DNA of 64,000 nucleotides from Komagataella phaffii GS115 (taxonomy: Eukaryota; Ascomycota; Pichiomycetes; Pichiales; Pichiaceae). A program made the translations under genes and the position numbers. The stretch is from the NCBI RefSeq assembly GCF_000027005.1, contig NC_012963.1:806001-870000 (forward strand). Reading direction: 5' to 3'. Below the pieces are notes generated by a model. It did not search any database and had not been told where the DNA came from. It worked only from the letters and a program-made list of their open reading frames with translations. Below, piece by piece: positions 1-8,797 of this stretch. How positions within the stretch are numbered: the first letter of the stretch is position 1; each line of letters begins with the position of its first letter.

Positions 1-429
1 CTCGAAGATGCATTATTTTATACACAGCATCTTGGTTGCATTACATTATGTATGCACCTATCATGTATATATGTACGCCCGTAAGTAATCGTAGGTCTAA
101 TAAGCAAACGTATGCAGAGGTTGTAAATTTTTGAAACGCTCAGTCGGAGCATCATTTCCAAGGCTAAGTTGTGTTCTTCTTCTTCTTTCCTCCCTACACT
201 CCCAAAAATTCCTTGCCACTTCAGATTTCTTTTGTGAAAACTTTCAATACTCAGAACACTCCCCTCCAGACTATAGAGTTCCACTCTCCCCCTCCTCTAT
301 TCAATTTCAACTCTCTTGTTGTCAAGAGATCCAGTGTTAGATTGTTGCCACAAGGAAAGAGAAACAAGGAAACATTCCATTTCATCCATTCTCGTATCAA
401 CTGGCACCCCACGATATTTACCACTACTT
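1..429. other. Upstream region of the Cyc8-like gene
   Basis: No gene could be supported here. The open frames lack an ATG or are short shadows. The stretch from about 170 to 310 is pyrimidine-rich (TTCTTC, CTCCC runs), as expected for a yeast promoter or 5' leader of the gene starting at 430. Confidence 0.5.
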
Positions 430-2640
430 ATGAACGAACCTTCACAGCCTCCGCCAGTGACACTGGAAGTGAGGCATGATCCCGTACCAACGTCTCAAGC
501 TGACTCCCAGCAACGGAAAGTGGTATATGATAAACAACTCGAGTTTCGCAAGATAGCTGTCTCCACTTGGCTAGCGCTCGGATCCATGGCTCACGAAGTC
601 CACTTGTACCAGCTGGCAATTGATTCGTTCGATTTTGCCCTCCAAAATGATCCATTCAACGAGAAGGCTCTTTGTGGACTCGCAGCTGCATTGAGGGCTA
701 TGGATCTGGTCAAGGACCAAACAGACGGTACCGCAGCGGCCCTGGATGTTATCAACGACCTTTTATCACGCTCATCAGAGCTTTACAAAGATCCATCTAT
801 CTGGAGAGAAGCTGCCGAATGCTATCTACTCTTAAACAACACAACGAATGCCATGGAGGCCCTACAAAGATGTATTCAATTAACTCCCAACAACTCTGCA
901 TTATGGTTACTTAAAGGACAAACATTGATGGCCGCAGGTTCCAAACATGAGGCCGTCGATGCACTGAACACAGCCTTGGTGAAACTCCCCAATGACGTTG
1001 CAGACTATACAAAAGAAGAGATTGACGTGGCCCGTTCCACCCACTCAGAATTTGCCTCCGTTCTTGCTGCGGAGGGCAACATCGAAGCTGCCAGGGATGA
1101 GTTGGAGGCCACTTTGGCTCTTCCGCCTCCCTCTTCTTCCCGCTTCACAGAGTATTCCTCTCTTTGGTGCGCCCTCATTAGTGCTAATGAGCGCCTTGGA
1201 GATATGGCCAAGGCAGTGCGCGTCTGTGAGGAGGCATCTGGACTGTTAGGATTCGAGCCATGCATATATATATGCCACGCATACTTGTTGCTACTACCGA
1301 ACAGTCACGTATTTAACCCACAGTCTGCTTGTGTCCTGCTTCGGCAAGTTGTTAATTCGGAAAGCAACGACTTTCTACCATGGTTTTTACTTGGTGAGGC
1401 TTATCAAATGCTGCGCCAACCAAGCGAGGCCTACGAAGCATTCCAGTTGGCCTTGAAAAGGGCTCCAAACCACACAATTGTATGGCTTGCAGTGGGAAAC
1501 CTTTATGCCGAACTGGGCCAGCTGGCTGATGCCCTTAGCGCGTATATGTTTGTCATCAAACGTGAAACAGAACAAGAACAAGAGAGCAAGATTTTGCTCT
1601 CATTTGCTTGGGAGGGTCTTTCATCGGTGTACGAAAAGTGTCATGGTCAGTTGGCTGACTCTATAGAGGCCTGTATGAAGTCAAGCAGCTATGCAAGCCA
1701 AGCGGGTGATAGCTCTCGGGCAAATTTCTTGAACTCGCGATTGGAAACTTTACGAAGAGTGGTATCTGGAGAGATTCCGCTTTCTGATTACAGACCAAGC
1801 ACATGTTGTCAATCTCCGTTATATTTACTGCGAGATCTTACTTCACTGAGTATATCTGAAAGAGAAAATTTGGCCAATGCTTCGTTAGATGACATCGCAT
1901 CCGCTCCAGAAATCAAGAGTAGCAGCAAGAAGCGAACTGACACTTCGAGACCAATGCCTCCCTACCCGTCTCACTCCGCAAATAACTATAACCTACCATC
2001 CGAAGATTCACAGCCACAGCGACAGAACTTACCAGTTCACTCACTCCCTAACGTTCCATTAGCACAGCAACAGCGTGTGCATGCTCCGGCAAACAAGAAC
2101 TTGTCCCCAAGCGCCGATCAGAGATTCTCAATTGCAACCCATCCTCCTGTTGCCCCCCCACAAATTTCCCCTCGTCCTGCTTCACCACAGTTACAACAAC
2201 AACAGCAACAACAGCAGCAACAGTTTCAACCACAAAACTATCAGCACTATGCGCCTTCACCAATGTACCCACCTTCCCAACAATCCCCATTCCCTGAACA
2301 CCAGAAAAGTTTGACTTCTTTCAATCAAATGCCGCCTATTCCTCCACCACCTCCTCCTCCTCAACATCAGCAACACCCTCAGCAGATGCACATTGTACAG
2401 CAACAACATGAACAGCAGCATCATCAGCAGCAGCATCTGCACCCGCAACATTTGATGCCTCTCCCTCCGTTACATCAAGGCCCACCTATTCCTAAGATAG
2501 AGTCTCCTTCATATCGGAATCAACAGTCATTCATGGTTGGGGTGCCCTATTCGGGGGTCGGTCCTGATGGAAGACCAATATACGAACCGTCTCAATTCTA
2601 TGGGTCACATCCTCCGGCACGCTTTGTGGTTAACGAATAG
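430..2640 (+). CDS. Cyc8/Ssn6-like TPR corepressor-family protein
   Basis: The ATG at 430 is used because the frame upstream to 316 opens only with TTG; this gives 736 residues. Residues about 45-440 are a run of TPR repeats (TWLALGSMA..., WLAVGNLYAELGQ, WEGLSSVYEKC). The last repeats align well with the end of the S. cerevisiae Cyc8 TPR array (FWCSIGVLYYQ, WYDLGTLYETC). The C-terminal 290 residues are disordered: about ten consecutive Gln near residue 588, a PPIPPPPPPP tract near 636 and a Gln/His stretch after it. Cyc8 acts with Tup1 as a nuclear corepressor. The first TPRs here are much more diverged than expected of the main Cyc8 of a yeast, so I read this as a Cyc8-like paralogue and give no symbol. 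It converges on PNP1, 45 bp away. Confidence 0.7.
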   Translation: MNEPSQPPPVTLEVRHDPVPTSQADSQQRKVVYDKQLEFRKIAVSTWLALGSMAHEVHLYQLAIDSFDFALQNDPFNEKALCGLAAALRAMDLVKDQTDGTAAALDVINDLLSRSSELYKDPSIWREAAECYLLLNNTTNAMEALQRCIQLTPNNSALWLLKGQTLMAAGSKHEAVDALNTALVKLPNDVADYTKEEIDVARSTHSEFASVLAAEGNIEAARDELEATLALPPPSSSRFTEYSSLWCALISANERLGDMAKAVRVCEEASGLLGFEPCIYICHAYLLLLPNSHVFNPQSACVLLRQVVNSESNDFLPWFLLGEAYQMLRQPSEAYEAFQLALKRAPNHTIVWLAVGNLYAELGQLADALSAYMFVIKRETEQEQESKILLSFAWEGLSSVYEKCHGQLADSIEACMKSSSYASQAGDSSRANFLNSRLETLRRVVSGEIPLSDYRPSTCCQSPLYLLRDLTSLSISERENLANASLDDIASAPEIKSSSKKRTDTSRPMPPYPSHSANNYNLPSEDSQPQRQNLPVHSLPNVPLAQQQRVHAPANKNLSPSADQRFSIATHPPVAPPQISPRPASPQLQQQQQQQQQQFQPQNYQHYAPSPMYPPSQQSPFPEHQKSLTSFNQMPPIPPPPPPPQHQQHPQQMHIVQQQHEQQHHQQQHLHPQHLMPLPPLHQGPPIPKIESPSYRNQQSFMVGVPYSGVGPDGRPIYEPSQFYGSHPPARFVVNE

Positions 2641-2685
2641 ATATTATAATATGCTTATTTAGTGATCATAGCAACGAATATATAA

Positions 2686-3609
2686 TCATAACAGCCCAAC
2701 TAAACGTTCAACGAGCGTTTCCACATCCTGTGCAGCCTCTTGGGCGTGCAACAGCACTTCTTCATGGCTGGCATGGCCTTTGCTGTCAGGTGTTTGAGAA
2801 TCATCTATAAATGCACTGGTTGGAGGATCCGAAACTCCAGAATTTGTTATCAGACTTAGTCCCAAGACTTTTAGTCCGCTATGTCTTGCGACAACCACCT
2901 CTGGAACTGAACTCATGCCCACGGCGTCGGCGCCCATTAAACGTAGCATTCTCACTTCAGCTCGGCTTTCGAAAGTTGGCCCAGATACGAATGCGTACAC
3001 TCCTTCATGAATGGTTCTGGACAAGTTTGCGGCTTCAGCTTGGTGTATGAGTGCTTTTCTAAGCTCTAGGTCGTAGGCATCAGATGTGGCAGGGAATCGT
3101 GGACCAAACTTTTCAAGATTGGGGCCCTTCAATGGATGTTGGCCCGAAAGACCTGGAAAGTTGATATGGTCGTTCATTATCATTAAGTCGCCAGGAACAT
3201 ATCTCGGATTGACCCCTCCAGCCGCATTGGTGATAATCACAGTTTCAACTCCCAACTCGGTGGCCACTCTCACTGGAAACGTAGCTGCCTGAAAACTGTA
3301 ACCTTCATAGAAATGCAATCTCCCAACCATACAGATGACAGGGACCAGATTATCTTGGTTTGGGTCGATTCCCATAAGTCCAAATTGCAAATGTCCTGCA
3401 TGGCCTGCGACTGTTGATTTTTGAAACCCAGGAATGGTTTCGTAATGTAAAATTACCTCTGCGTCACCTTTTATACGAGAGGCGATGCCGCCCAGACCCG
3501 AGCCACAGATTATGAGAACTTTGGGGCTTGCCAGGTGAGCCGGGACACGATCTCTGATGGAAGCTGTTGCATCAGCGATGAGATCGTAATAATCTTGAGT
3601 AGATGACAT
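2686..3609 (-). CDS. PNP1: Purine nucleoside phosphorylase
   Basis: The 307-residue protein matches the trimeric PNP family (S. cerevisiae Pnp1 is about 311 residues). It cleaves inosine and guanosine with phosphate to free base plus ribose-1-phosphate in purine salvage. Visible motifs are the phosphate loop GSGLGG near residue 36, AGHAGHLQFG near 68, NAAGGVN near 128, GPTFES near 210, GMSSVPE near 231 and the base-binding Asn in ITNSG at 256. The ATG fits the family N-terminus. A perfect 8-bp hairpin abuts the start codon on the mRNA side and is listed separately. The gene is divergent from the orphan gene starting at 3955. Confidence 0.95.
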   Translation of the reverse strand: MSSTQDYYDLIADATASIRDRVPAHLASPKVLIICGSGLGGIASRIKGDAEVILHYETIPGFQKSTVAGHAGHLQFGLMGIDPNQDNLVPVICMVGRLHFYEGYSFQAATFPVRVATELGVETVIITNAAGGVNPRYVPGDLMIMNDHINFPGLSGQHPLKGPNLEKFGPRFPATSDAYDLELRKALIHQAEAANLSRTIHEGVYAFVSGPTFESRAEVRMLRLMGADAVGMSSVPEVVVARHSGLKVLGLSLITNSGVSDPPTSAFIDDSQTPDSKGHASHEEVLLHAQEAAQDVETLVERLVGLL

Positions 3610-3634
3610 GCGTTAGGTGATGAAATCCTAACGC
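3610..3634 (-). promoter_or_regulatory. Hairpin directly before the PNP1 start codon
   Basis: On the PNP1 mRNA strand, GCGTTAGG and CCTAACGC form an 8-bp perfect stem around a 9-nt loop, and the 3' arm ends on the base just before the ATG. The pairing is direct sequence evidence; any effect on translation is inference. Confidence 0.45.
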
Positions 3635-3954
3635 GGAGTAAAAACTGTTGAGATCTGCAAAAAACGAATACTATGAGATCTCTTTGCCTTCCAGCAGCAT
3701 TCTCTTCCCAGCTTTCGGATCTCGGCGAGGATGTTTTCTTCCTCGGTGTGGTAGGTAGGGTTTTGTGGCAGCGGACCACCCCGCAGGGAAACGCGCTCTG
3801 CTAGGCTAGGCTGCAGTGCCTTCCCAGTACGGGCATCTCGAATTAGATGCTACGAGCAATTGTGGTTTGACTCCTGCGCTAGAGTTTTGAGCATGTATCC
3901 CACCTGAAATTTGTCGGGGCAAGATTGCAGTCTGTTAAATTATCAGTGCATTTG
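3635..3954. other. Divergent promoter region, PNP1 and orphan gene
   Basis: Intergenic DNA between two divergent genes. I see no RNA gene or repeat in it beyond the hairpin next to PNP1. Confidence 0.4.
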
Positions 3955-4749
3955 ATGAGCAAAAAATCTGCCAACACCGTGTGGTCATCCTTGAAACAGA
4001 CGCCCAAAGAGAGCAAGCCATCTCAGTCTGATTTTAATGGCGACCCTTCCGGTTTTGGTATCCCTAATAACTCTCAAATCCCACATTCACCATCCTTGAA
4101 CTCCACTACCACGCGTCGAACGCGTCCTCGCAAAACAAACGACTCTAAACGGTTCTCTATGTATATTCCTCAAGGAAATTTGAACCATTTGGAGTCACTT
4201 GAGCGTATTCACGATATCTCTGAAGATTCAAGCTCCGAAATGAGCTATTCCTTTGACATCGTTTCCCTGAAGACACCCACTGAAGAACAGGGACAGAAGA
4301 ACAACCAATCAGATAAGATAGGGCACGCGCATAAGAGCTCTCTAGCGTCAGCGTTCGAAGACTATCAGCTGGCCGTAAGCGCCATGGAATCTTCGTCTCC
4401 AACTCGAAGTCTCGACCACCTGGATCTTGCTCTAGAGGAGAAAAGAGATGAAGAAAGGGAGATAAATTCACAGTTACAAGTTACAGACACTACACATATG
4501 GACTCAGATTTGGACTCGAGTTTATATGATATTAAACATTTTCAAAGCTGTATCTGGGTCGGTCCTGCCTCCACAGAGAATGAACGGTTGTTTGACAGCA
4601 ACATCAAAGACACAGCAATAATGGATCAGAGTTACTACTCGGAAAATGGAATATTTAACGATACTCAGGAGATATTTAATGAACCAAACCATACACACCA
4701 TAACAGAACAGCAAAGAAGCTACAACGAACTTCTCTCCATTTTTTTTAA
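3955..4749 (+). CDS. Hypothetical disordered protein
   Basis: The frame opens upstream only with TTG, so I take the ATG at 3955 (MSKKSAN), giving 264 residues. I do not recognise the protein. It is rich in Ser, Asp, Glu and Asn, with no signal peptide, membrane segment or Cys/His cluster. There is a basic patch TTRRTRPRK around residue 45, an acidic middle, and a basic C-terminus (RTAKKLQRTSLHFF). The composition suggests an intrinsically disordered, perhaps phosphorylated protein. It has a clean ATG-to-TAA frame between two solid genes and ends 80 bp from the convergent PSG1, which favours a real gene. Confidence 0.6.
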   Translation: MSKKSANTVWSSLKQTPKESKPSQSDFNGDPSGFGIPNNSQIPHSPSLNSTTTRRTRPRKTNDSKRFSMYIPQGNLNHLESLERIHDISEDSSSEMSYSFDIVSLKTPTEEQGQKNNQSDKIGHAHKSSLASAFEDYQLAVSAMESSSPTRSLDHLDLALEEKRDEEREINSQLQVTDTTHMDSDLDSSLYDIKHFQSCIWVGPASTENERLFDSNIKDTAIMDQSYYSENGIFNDTQEIFNEPNHTHHNRTAKKLQRTSLHFF

Positions 4750-4829
4750 TTAATTAGTTATCATAATCCCCAACAAACTATTTTCGTACGATACCAGGTA
4801 TCTTGATTCATTGTGCGCAAGTCATGTCC

Positions 4830-6179
4830 TCAGGAACTTTTCATGTTGTTCATCCGAACGTCTCCGTTAAAACGAGGCAAACGATCATATTCTGGTGGGA
4901 CATTTTTATGTAGCCCAAATCGGCTACGTTTTGGTTTCTTGATCTTGGAAACGTCTCTTTGATTTCTTTTCAGGTACAGGAACAAATACATGAAACACAC
5001 TGCCAATACCACGACCGTTGGCATGGTCATGATAATATAGTACATATCGTCACCTGTTCTGGGTGACTCTTGTATTGCCATATCTTGCTTCGTAGTTTTT
5101 GAGACAACGGCACCTTTGGCAAACTGAACCATAACTCCGCTTCCATTCAGAAGATCATAATCCTCGTCGGAAACACTTTCTGGCTGAATACCAATGAACA
5201 CCAATCTAAACTGCTTACCCTTTAACCATTCCTCTTTGACTTCAATGGGGAAATATCCGTCGGTGTTTGGTATCCACTCAGACGAAAAGAAGGTACCAGG
5301 AATATCACCCTGGAAAGTTTCGTAGTTTTCAGCTGGGATCACTTTGGGAACGTTTGGAATCTCTCTCTTACGCATATCCTTTTTCTGTGCTGATGGTTTA
5401 AGATAAGCAAAATGTATTTTGACTTTTTCTACGACCGTCTGTTCTTGATCGTCATCCCCTTCGGTGAAATAATGTGTATACCAGCTCAAAAAGTGTACCT
5501 TCCCTAGCTTGATTTTCTGATCTTCATGTGGGAAACAAATTGGTTCGCTTGATTCGTGTTTAGCAAGACCCTTTTTATGGTAGAACTGCGGAGTACAACG
5601 GATCAATGGATTCAAGGACACATATGTCTGGTCCTCAGGAATTGATTCCTTGTGTACAAATATTTCATCCTCTTTCATGTTATGGGCTTTCAACTCTTCC
5701 TTGCTATAGGTCATTGTAACGACAGATTCAAAATAAGTCGAATAGTTTGGCCTACCGTCTTTGATTTTGCCATCCTTCATCTTGGGTCTGATAGTGTTCG
5801 GAGAACCATCCTTTTTGAGCGACACCCAAGGCTCCAATCCATCGGTCGTTTTTGGAGGTTTGGCACCGAAAGTGATGCCTCCAATAACTGTGGGAGTGAC
5901 AATCTCCGGAACTGTGGAATATATCGTTCTCAACCAGGGTTCTGGAGCCTCAGATGATGTTGACGATCTAGTCTTTGCGGCCTGTGCTTCGGCGTAGTCC
6001 TTGTTGATGATATAATCCCTCATTGGTTCACGTTTCGCCAGTGGTGGTACCGCCTCTCCAGTGACCAAAGGGTGGAAGGCTGTTGCTACCTTGGCTGCTG
6101 TTGGATGTTCCGTTGGCAGACAGTGACAACATTGGCTAAACAGAATGGCCACGCAAAACGATAGTTTGCCCAGTTCCAT
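4830..6179 (-). CDS. PSG1: Psg1-like Golgi membrane protein (Pma1 stabilisation)
   Basis: The 449-residue protein resembles S. cerevisiae YKL077W/Psg1, a type I secretory-pathway protein that supports maturation and stability of the plasma-membrane H+-ATPase Pma1. It has a signal peptide (residues about 1-20), a dibasic KR at 49-50 that looks like a Kex2 site, a conserved lumenal stretch with LEPWVSLKKDGSP and YSTYFESVVTMTY, a second basic cluster (RKRE) in mid-protein, and one transmembrane segment at about 379-403. The cytosolic tail of about 46 residues is basic (KKPKRSR). The ATG begins directly on the signal peptide. Family assignment rests on remembered conserved motifs and the matching topology. 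Confidence 0.8.
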   Translation of the reverse strand: MELGKLSFCVAILFSQCCHCLPTEHPTAAKVATAFHPLVTGEAVPPLAKREPMRDYIINKDYAEAQAAKTRSSTSSEAPEPWLRTIYSTVPEIVTPTVIGGITFGAKPPKTTDGLEPWVSLKKDGSPNTIRPKMKDGKIKDGRPNYSTYFESVVTMTYSKEELKAHNMKEDEIFVHKESIPEDQTYVSLNPLIRCTPQFYHKKGLAKHESSEPICFPHEDQKIKLGKVHFLSWYTHYFTEGDDDQEQTVVEKVKIHFAYLKPSAQKKDMRKREIPNVPKVIPAENYETFQGDIPGTFFSSEWIPNTDGYFPIEVKEEWLKGKQFRLVFIGIQPESVSDEDYDLLNGSGVMVQFAKGAVVSKTTKQDMAIQESPRTGDDMYYIIMTMPTVVVLAVCFMYLFLYLKRNQRDVSKIKKPKRSRFGLHKNVPPEYDRLPRFNGDVRMNNMKSS

Positions 6180-6396
6180 TGAGATGTGTTTCCTTTCGGT
6201 CGGTAAACGGGCGGGAAAAAATCACGATCGCACACTGATTATATCGACTCCTCTGCCTGCGAGAAAACAAAAAAAAAACCAGACAAGATGACGGATGTCC
6301 GCTAAATACGAGTTGGCTAATGCCAGTTAGATTATATTATCATTTGCATTAGTATTCAATACTTATACAGTCCCATAAAAAGTAAGTGTAAGATTC

Positions 6397-7197
6397 TTAG
6401 ATAAAGAGGTAACCCATAACAGCACCGAACATGGCAGAGATACCAACACCATTGGCAGCAGCACCACCAGCGATTGGGCTAACGGATGGAGCCACGGAAG
6501 AAGAGTGTGAAGTAGAAGCTGAGGAAACAGTTGGAGCCACGGAAGAGCCACTACTTGAAACTGCGGAAGAAGTTGGAGCTACGGATGAGGCAGAACTGGA
6601 TACTTCGGAAGAAGATGGGGCAGCAGAACTGGATACTTCGGAAGAAGATGGGGCAGCAGAACTGGATACTTCGGAAGAAGATGGAGCAGCAGAACTGGAA
6701 GCAGAGCTGGATGAAGTTGGAGCAGCAGAGCTGGAAGAGCTGCTGGAGGAAGTGGCACCACCACCGTTAGTGAATGGACCAATGGTTGGGGTCAAACCAG
6801 TTGCGGTCTCAATACATGTTTGACCAGTTGGAGTGGTTGGGTATCCACAAGTAGCCAATGGGCCAGACAAGTATCCGAAGTAAGATTGGTACAAACACCA
6901 TCCACACTCCAGACAGTAGTCCTTACGAGTGTTAAAGGCAGATCCATCGGAACACAGACAGTCGGCGTCGAATGGACCGGCCTCTGGACCACAGTCCCAA
7001 GCAGCGTAGATCATCAAACCACAGTTCAAGTGACAGTTGTAGTCTTCAGCTCTCTTGAAAACTTCTGGAGTCTCAAGAGCTTGAGCAAACTCATATGGAA
7101 TGGCACCTGCCTCGGCCAAAGCAAATGGAGAGGCCTTTGGGGCAGCAGAAACTGCGGCAATGGAAGCAACGACTGGAATCAAGAATTTGGTCAACAT
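6397..7197 (-). CDS. Cys-rich GPI-anchored cell-wall protein with Ser/Ala repeats
   Basis: The 266-residue protein has a signal peptide (about 1-19) and a KR at 48-49 suggesting Kex2 removal of a short propeptide. A compact cysteine module follows, with Cys at 55, 59, 69, 80, 82, 95, 98, 101, 117 and 128. Residues about 145-240 form a Ser/Ala/Thr stalk containing three tandem 11-residue units (SSAAPSSSEVS type). A hydrophobic C-terminus (AMFGAVMGYLFI) fits a GPI-attachment signal. The module recalls fungal CFEM-type surface domains, but ten cysteines and the spacing do not fit the eight-Cys pattern exactly. It is probably a covalently wall-bound mannoprotein. Codon use is strongly biased, suggesting high expression. 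Confidence 0.8.
   Translation of the reverse strand: MLTKFLIPVVASIAAVSAAPKASPFALAEAGAIPYEFAQALETPEVFKRAEDYNCHLNCGLMIYAAWDCGPEAGPFDADCLCSDGSAFNTRKDYCLECGWCLYQSYFGYLSGPLATCGYPTTPTGQTCIETATGLTPTIGPFTNGGGATSSSSSSSSAAPTSSSSASSSAAPSSSEVSSSAAPSSSEVSSSAAPSSSEVSSSASSVAPTSSAVSSSGSSVAPTVSSASTSHSSSVAPSVSPIAGGAAANGVGISAMFGAVMGYLFI
6591..6689 (-). repeat. Three tandem 33-bp repeats
   Basis: Three consecutive 33-bp units begin at 6591, 6624 and 6657; the third differs by one base and a partial fourth follows at 6690. They encode the 11-residue Ser/Ala stalk units of the GPI protein on the minus strand. Confidence 0.95.
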
Positions 7198-7743
7198 ATT
7201 GAAGCGAATGTAAAAATAACTTGAAGATTAAAGTACTTTGACACATCTCAAGTGGGGGAGAACATCAATATATAGGCAAACTTCGAAACACGGAAGGGTG
7301 AATGAAAACACAAATAAAGGGGCAGCACCACCAATTGGGGCAGTTGCTGGGGATATTTTGCATCAGCATCTGCAATTCACATCAACGGCATCCTGATAAT
7401 AAAAGTGTTATTGTCAAATCTCCTAGCAAACTACTAGGGTCTAGAAAAGTCTTCTTAAAAATCGGCGGGAAGTTGCATAAAATCCTGATTTCGAGGGTTA
7501 AAACCATAGTAGGGTGCATAGATTATTTTGATAAAATTGGATTTTTCAGAGATATCCCCGATAGGAGCGTTGACCAATACACCTCAACTATCCTAATCTG
7601 GTAATATCAGCAGGGAAACCTAACTTGTTCGGGTCTAGTTTTAGCAAAATGTGTGTGCGCTCTAACTTTATTCTTTCACACCTGGTTCGAAACGGCATAT
7701 GGGAACAAGCATCACATGGTTTTTTTCTTTTCTGATTGTTCCG
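7198..7743. other. Promoter region of the Cys-rich GPI gene
   Basis: A TATATA element lies at 7268-7274, about 75 bp before the minus-strand start at 7197, and is a plausible TATA box. The rest shows no supported gene; a 100-codon ATG frame at 7302-7604 looks fortuitous. The far end is the 3' side of DLT1. Confidence 0.5.
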
Positions 7744-8484
7744 TTAAGAGGCAAATGAATCCATTGTATGTTCTCCAAAAAAATTCAAAAACATGAAAAA
7801 GTCACGTTCCGAGATTGTTTTTCCACTAAAGCGCAACTTTTCATAATGGTCAATGAAAGTCTTGGTGCTTGCCTCCGATGTAGGCGGCAGTAAATGATGT
7901 ACTTTCATTTGATGAATATATTCCCGCAGTGTCAACTTATCCCCAAATCTCTTTTTCGTCTCGCTATCTAATAGCATGAATCCCCCCTCTCTCACCCGAG
8001 CACCAAACGTATTGATTATATCCTCGTAAATCAGTCCATTCAACAGCCCCATTTGGGTGTTTGAAGAATCTTCCTTTCGGTAGAACATTCCTGGGTGCTG
8101 GATGTCTTGATTAGGTAAACTATTGTTTCGTATGGTTTCACTCTCTTTGAATGCTTTTCTTATCTCTCTGAGTGCCACGACTGGTAGATCTTTGTCGTGC
8201 GTAGGGATATACTTCTTTGGGATATCTTGAATGTGTACCCTTAAAACGAAAATTCTAGTCGAATAGGCAATTAATGAAAAAACAGCAAACACAACACAGG
8301 ACATTATGATAACTATTGCGTTAAATGCCAAATTATTGGCCACTTTACTTTGAACAATGGTATCAATAGGGGTGATGACATTGAAGGCCAAAAGAAGGAT
8401 GAAGAATAGAGCAAAAGAAGCGGAATAGAACCACTTCAGGAGCATCTTTGGAGCTTTAAACACCTTCTCTGTCTTTCTCATCAT
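7744..8484 (-). CDS. DLT1: Dlt1-like membrane protein
   Basis: The 246-residue protein has two N-terminal transmembrane segments (about 16-37 and 53-75) followed by a cytosolic domain beginning IPKKYIPTHDKDLP and ending in a helical region (LTLREYIHQM, FIDHYEKLRFSG). This architecture fits S. cerevisiae Dlt1 (YMR126C, 342 residues), a poorly characterised protein named for defective growth at low temperature. The protein here is shorter. No enzymatic motif is visible. The start MMRK has two adjacent Met codons, and either may be used. Confidence 0.65.
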   Translation of the reverse strand: MMRKTEKVFKAPKMLLKWFYSASFALFFILLLAFNVITPIDTIVQSKVANNLAFNAIVIIMSCVVFAVFSLIAYSTRIFVLRVHIQDIPKKYIPTHDKDLPVVALREIRKAFKESETIRNNSLPNQDIQHPGMFYRKEDSSNTQMGLLNGLIYEDIINTFGARVREGGFMLLDSETKKRFGDKLTLREYIHQMKVHHLLPPTSEASTKTFIDHYEKLRFSGKTISERDFFMFLNFFGEHTMDSFAS

Positions 8485-8797
8485 TTTTGGCGTTTATCTG
8501 TTTCCAATAAAGATTGCTATATCGATGGACAGAGGCAAAAAACTGTTTAAATAAAGGTGAAAGGTGAACTTTTGTAGACCCTATTTGTAGCACCTTGGCC
8601 TACAGGTATCTTGAACTTGTGGGCGTCTTCGCCTTGTTTGGCTCTGAATTTGGATTATTTATGTTGTATTTTGTACGGACTTTTTCGCTACGATTATTTT
8701 CTTACTTAATCCTCCCACTTCACTAGTTAGACTTCAGCGGCCCTCAAGACTAACTACAGAACTGGTATAAAAGGAGCCAATTTTTCCTCGTTTGTCG
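8485..8797. promoter_or_regulatory. Divergent promoter, DLT1 and SEN15
   Basis: A 313-bp gap between divergent genes. TATAAAA at 8766-8772 sits about 26 bp before the SEN15 ATG. Nothing else was identified. Confidence 0.4.

Noticed and set aside
316..429. Upstream extension of the Cyc8-like reading frame
   Set aside because: It opens with TTG, not ATG; the first ATG is at 430. The same reasoning moved the starts of SEN15, RTT10, the HAD gene, the SET gene, DOT5, RIF1, APD1 and TFC8.
4111..4125. Two ACGCGT (MCB-like) motifs
   Set aside because: They lie inside the coding region of the orphan gene, not in a promoter position.
6431..6823. 130-codon plus-strand frame across the Ser/Ala repeat
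   Set aside because: Antisense shadow of the repetitive GPI gene; composition is just the complement of Ser/Ala codons.
7302..7604. 100-codon ATG frame upstream of the Cys-rich GPI gene
   Set aside because: No domain or recognisable similarity and promoter-like location; plausible chance frame.
7683..7695. GGTTCGAAACG resembling a tRNA B box
   Set aside because: No matching acceptor stem, anticodon arm or A box at the right distance.
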